From assembly GCA_017547885.1 (NCBI GenBank), contig JAFYOP010000010.1, positions 48,594 through 112,593 on the forward strand: DNA of 64,000 nt, given 5' to 3'. The DNA comes from Clostridia bacterium. Lineage in GTDB: Bacteria; Bacillota; Clostridia; Christensenellales; CAG-138. Position numbers and translations under genes: made by a program. The notes beneath the pieces were generated by a model, which saw only the letters and a program-made list of their open reading frames with translations, made no database searches and was not told where the DNA came from. This document shows, piece after piece, positions 61,824 to 64,000 of this stretch; positions within the stretch are counted from its first letter, which is position 1; each line of letters opens with the position of its first letter.

Positions 61824-62486
61824 ATGGACAAATACTATCGGGCCGGAAAGTTTGAAAAAAACAGTAAGCTTCCAATAATACTGGTGATGGTTGGTGTGTT
61901 TGCCATAGCTGCTGTGTTTTTGAGTTATCTGGTTAAGGAAGTCAAAAAAGATGAGGCGAATCCGCGGCTTAGGGATATAGAAGAATTTACTGCTGTATTT
62001 AATGAATATGCCGAAAACTCCGGTATTTATCTGGAAGAACCAAAAAACTATGCCGATGTGCAGCCCTGTGATTTGCTTCTTTGCCTGCCAAACGGTGTCA
62101 CAGGAACAGTGAATATCGCCAACCATCGAGATTCCAAGTACATAGCGGAAATTGGCATCAGGTATACTAAACGAGACTCTGAATGCTATATGGCGGATAT
62201 AACCGATGGATTGATAAACGTATTTGCACCGGCATTGCTGACCGCTGATAAAAGTGATCTGTATTACTATTCCTTCGAAGAACAGGATTATATCGCCTAC
62301 TCATATGACTCCATTATGCTGGATTGCCGTGATTGCGATGAACAGGAAACCTATTATAAAAACATAGATGATATCTACGATGCTTTTTCGGATCCCACCA
62401 AGCTTACAATTTCATCTGAGATAAAGAACGGCCAACAGGAAAAGTTGATTTTATTAGAGGTATACCGCGTTAAATACTATAAGTAA
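61824..62486 (+). CDS. Single-pass membrane protein of unknown family (paralogue C)
   Basis: 220 residues. MDKYYRAGKFEKNSKL, one helix (about 17-37), then NPRLRDIEEFTAVFNEYAEN, LCLPNGVTGTVNIA, DITDGLINVFAPALL, YSYDSIMLDCRDCDEQETYY and PTKLTISSEIKNG. The order of segments equals that in A and B although identity is low. GGAGG 6 nt upstream. Ends with a strong hairpin, closing the adhesin-sortase-paralogue block. Function unknown. Confidence 0.8.
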   Translation: MDKYYRAGKFEKNSKLPIILVMVGVFAIAAVFLSYLVKEVKKDEANPRLRDIEEFTAVFNEYAENSGIYLEEPKNYADVQPCDLLLCLPNGVTGTVNIANHRDSKYIAEIGIRYTKRDSECYMADITDGLINVFAPALLTADKSDLYYYSFEEQDYIAYSYDSIMLDCRDCDEQETYYKNIDDIYDAFSDPTKLTISSEIKNGQQEKLILLEVYRVKYYK

Positions 62487-62490
62487 AAAT

Positions 62491-62516
62491 TGCCCGCCAT
62501 AGTATTATGGCGGGCA
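62491..62516 (+). terminator. Hairpin terminator after the three-paralogue block
   Basis: TGCCCGCCAT (62491-62500) pairs with ATGGCGGGCA (62507-62516), loop AGTATT, followed by TATCAATTTT. Perfect stem, moderate U-tract. Confidence 0.8.
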
Positions 62517-62568
62517 TATCAATTTTCCTCCCACCCATGAACTAACTGTAAACAACTCCTTCATAATA

Positions 62569-62597
62569 TTGACGGCTGTGCTCATATGGATTATAGT
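62569..62597 (+). promoter_or_regulatory. Predicted promoter of the blaI-blaR1-like operon
   Basis: TTGACG (62569-62574), 17-nt spacer, TATAGT (62592-62597). Transcription start expected near 62604, about 37 nt before ATG 62641. An imperfect dyad overlaps it. Confidence 0.65.
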
Positions 62598-62606
62598 TAT
62601 AAGCAC
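62578..62606. promoter_or_regulatory. Candidate repressor operator over the blaI promoter
   Basis: GTGCTCATA (62578-62586) and TATAAGCAC (62598-62606) are inverted half-sites matching at 8 of 9 positions, 11 nt apart, with the -10 between them. Fits autorepression by the encoded BlaI-type protein; binding is inferred. Confidence 0.5.
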
Positions 62607-62640
62607 AAGCTTGATAATACTGCTAATGGAGATTTTGAAT

Positions 62641-63033
62641 ATGAAGGACACACTTAATCCCAATGAATGGATCGTTATGGAAGCACTGTGGGCAGAAAGT
62701 CCTTCCACTCTTGGCGAAACCATTGAGCGCATTGGCGACAAGGTAAACTGGGGCTACAAAACCTACCAGTCATATGTAAACGTACTGGAAAAGAAGGGCT
62801 ACGTTTCCGCCGTAAAGCGTGGGCGTGACAAGTTCTACTCTCCCGCCGTATCCCGTGAGGAGTGCATAGCCCGGGAAAGCAAAGCTATCCTTGGCAGGAT
62901 GGAATCCCGCTCATTGGGCCTTATGGTAACCAGCATGGTGCGGGAGGGGGACCTTTCCAAGGGGGACAGACTGGAGCTTATGGAAATGCTGGAGCGGATG
63001 CTGAAGGAGGAGCAGGATGGAAAGAACAGTTGA
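62641..63033 (+). CDS. BlaI/MecI-family transcriptional repressor
   Basis: 130 residues from ATG 62641 (GGAG 10 nt upstream; in-frame ATGs at 62626 and 62569 are upstream of or close to the predicted start site). Winged-helix domain at about 5-75 (LNPNEWIVMEALWAESPSTL, SYVNVLEKKGYVSAVKRGRD) and a C-terminal dimerisation helix region that is cleaved in the BlaI group. In the family it is inactivated by the BlaR1 protease; that gene follows with a 17-nt overlap. No beta-lactamase gene is seen, so the target is unknown. Confidence 0.92.
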   Translation: MKDTLNPNEWIVMEALWAESPSTLGETIERIGDKVNWGYKTYQSYVNVLEKKGYVSAVKRGRDKFYSPAVSREECIARESKAILGRMESRSLGLMVTSMVREGDLSKGDRLELMEMLERMLKEEQDGKNS

Positions 63034-64000
63034 TATCCTCATTGAAATCAGCATTTATTCTGCTGTAATCACGGCCTTCATACTGCTGTTTCGGGCGGCG
63101 TTCAAGAAGCGCATTTCGCCAAAGGTGCAGTATGCAATGTGGCTGCTGCTGGTGCTGCGGCTGATGCTGCCTGTCACTATCGAAAGCGGCTTCCATGTGG
63201 AAAGCCTGCTGCCGGAGCAGCCTGCCCCTGTGGTACAGGAGGAAAGCATATTCGAAGCTGAAAACCCTGCTATAAATGAAATGCCCGCTGTGAACATGGC
63301 ACCTGTAACCGAGGTTGCTCCTATTCAGCCCATCATTGATACTCAGGGCGAAAATACAGTTCCTCCTGTTATTTCTCAGGAAATACCTGAAAGCACAGTA
63401 GTTTCGCTCCCCGAGGTAAAGGAGCCTGCCTTCAATATTCGCTGGCGCATTGCTGCATTCTGGACATGGGTAGCAGGGGCAATGGCCTTCGGCCTGTGGA
63501 TGATGATTGTGAAGCTGCGCTTTTACGAGGACATGCAGCGGCACACCACATCTGTGTCTCCCCGAGTATACGCTATATACGATGAATGCTGCGCTGCCCT
63601 CAAGGTAAAGCCCATTACAATGTGGGCGGTGGACAGGGCCATATCCCCCGGCATAGCCTTCTTCACATACCCTGTACTGCTGCTGCCCGCATCCATGGAC
63701 GGTGACGAGGAAAAGCTGCGCTACGCATTCCTTCACGAGCTGACCCACAAGAAGCGTCACGATCACCACATGACCGCACTTCTCACGGCGCTCCGTATGA
63801 TCTACTGGTTCAATCCCGCTGTGCACATTGGCTTTAGTGAAATGCGTGCGGATATGGAGACCGCCTGCGATGCTGACGTTATCGCATTCGTCGGCAAGGA
63901 GCAGAAGCGAGGCTACCTTACCGCCATACTGGAGCTGTTCTCCTATGCCACCCGCCCACAGCTGGGCATGAGCCAGGCAAGCTCCCGCCGCATGGCAAAG
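63017..64000 (+). CDS. BlaR1/MecR1-type M56 membrane metalloprotease, partial at window end
   Basis: 328 codons are open to the window end; the C-terminus is missing. ATG 63017 overlaps blaI by 17 nt with AAGGAGGAG upstream. N-terminal helices (about 5-25 and 37-53), a Glu/Pro/Val-rich extracytoplasmic loop (about 55-135), a helix at about 143-168, then the M56 protease: zinc motif HELTHKKRHDHH (HELTH at residues 240-244) and YWFNPAVHIGFSEMRADMET (third ligand Glu). Senses an outside signal and cleaves the repressor in the known family. The sensor domain, if any, lies outside this window. Confidence 0.9.
   Translation, partial: MERTVDILIEISIYSAVITAFILLFRAAFKKRISPKVQYAMWLLLVLRLMLPVTIESGFHVESLLPEQPAPVVQEESIFEAENPAINEMPAVNMAPVTEVAPIQPIIDTQGENTVPPVISQEIPESTVVSLPEVKEPAFNIRWRIAAFWTWVAGAMAFGLWMMIVKLRFYEDMQRHTTSVSPRVYAIYDECCAALKVKPITMWAVDRAISPGIAFFTYPVLLLPASMDGDEEKLRYAFLHELTHKKRHDHHMTALLTALRMIYWFNPAVHIGFSEMRADMETACDADVIAFVGKEQKRGYLTAILELFSYATRPQLGMSQASSRRMAK

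Noticed and set aside
57401..62486. Adhesin-sortase block as a mobile island
   Set aside because: No integrase, transposase, tRNA or attachment repeats are present. Codon use appears somewhat different from the ribosomal genes, but highly expressed genes are a poor reference.

Overview
The window looks like a chromosomal segment of a Gram-positive, low-to-mid GC anaerobe of the Bacillota, most probably class Clostridia and plausibly gut-associated. The evidence is: a Bacillus/Clostridium-type S10-spc-alpha ribosomal cluster with adk, map, a KOW-domain gene and infA in the usual Firmicutes order; zinc-ribbon S14 and zinc-knuckle S4; a perfect CIRCE operator before groESL; an ECF transporter module after rplQ; class B sortase with a thioester surface protein; BlaI/BlaR1-type genes; and strong AGGAGG ribosome binding sites. 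Family or genus cannot be fixed from this sequence alone. No rRNA, tRNA, insertion sequence, prophage or CRISPR array was seen.

Layout. 1-4.5 kb (minus strand): a polyamine ABC transporter operon led by an XRE-cupin regulator (regulator-potA-potB-potC-potD). 4.7-6.5 kb (minus): DUF368 membrane protein and an EamA exporter. 6.7-9.4 kb (plus): a polar amino acid ABC transporter followed by a free-standing Smr domain. 9.5-14.4 kb: two secreted cell-wall proteins, a SpoIID-type protein with eight SH3b repeats and a Big_2/NlpC-P60 peptidase. 14.5-17.2 kb: dCMP deaminase (minus) and CIRCE-groES-groL. 17.3-33.7 kb: the S10-spc-alpha cluster, rpsJ to rplQ. It has two promoter/leader regions, one before rpsJ and one before rpsM; the second follows a terminator that splits the cluster into two transcripts. 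33.7-40.8 kb: two small zinc-ribbon genes (minus), ecfA1-ecfA2-ecfT, a small membrane-anchored protein, truA, a probable ECF S-component, rmuC and deoD. 40.9-44.8 kb: a fold-type II PLP enzyme, a minus-strand E2-like acyltransferase domain protein and threonine synthase. 45.0-50.0 kb: a BMP-family nucleoside-type ABC transporter. 50.1-51.5 kb: two membrane proteins. 51.8-55.8 kb: a second polar amino acid ABC transporter joined to an M20 amidohydrolase. 55.9-57.2 kb: an ICMT-like methyltransferase and a membrane-bound HTH regulator. 57.4-62.5 kb: a thioester surface adhesin, its probable sortase B and three mutually related single-pass proteins of no family I recognise. 62.6-64.0 kb: a BlaI-type repressor and the start of a BlaR1-type M56 sensor protease, cut by the window edge.

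How the parts fit. Most of the window is housekeeping: translation, folding, secretion (secY) and nutrient import. Nucleoside import (BMP system) can feed deoD, and the second amino acid importer probably feeds the amidohydrolase encoded 2 nt downstream. The most interesting unexplained material is non-coding or accessory: a roughly 360-nt densely structured leader before rpsM, a roughly 205-nt leader before rpsJ, a perfect GTTTAG-N5-CTAAAC dyad before the polyamine operon, a cluster of TGCATAA motifs before the second amino acid transporter, and the adhesin/sortase/three-paralogue block. Promoters, hairpins and pairings were found by eye; no folding, database or alignment program was run.
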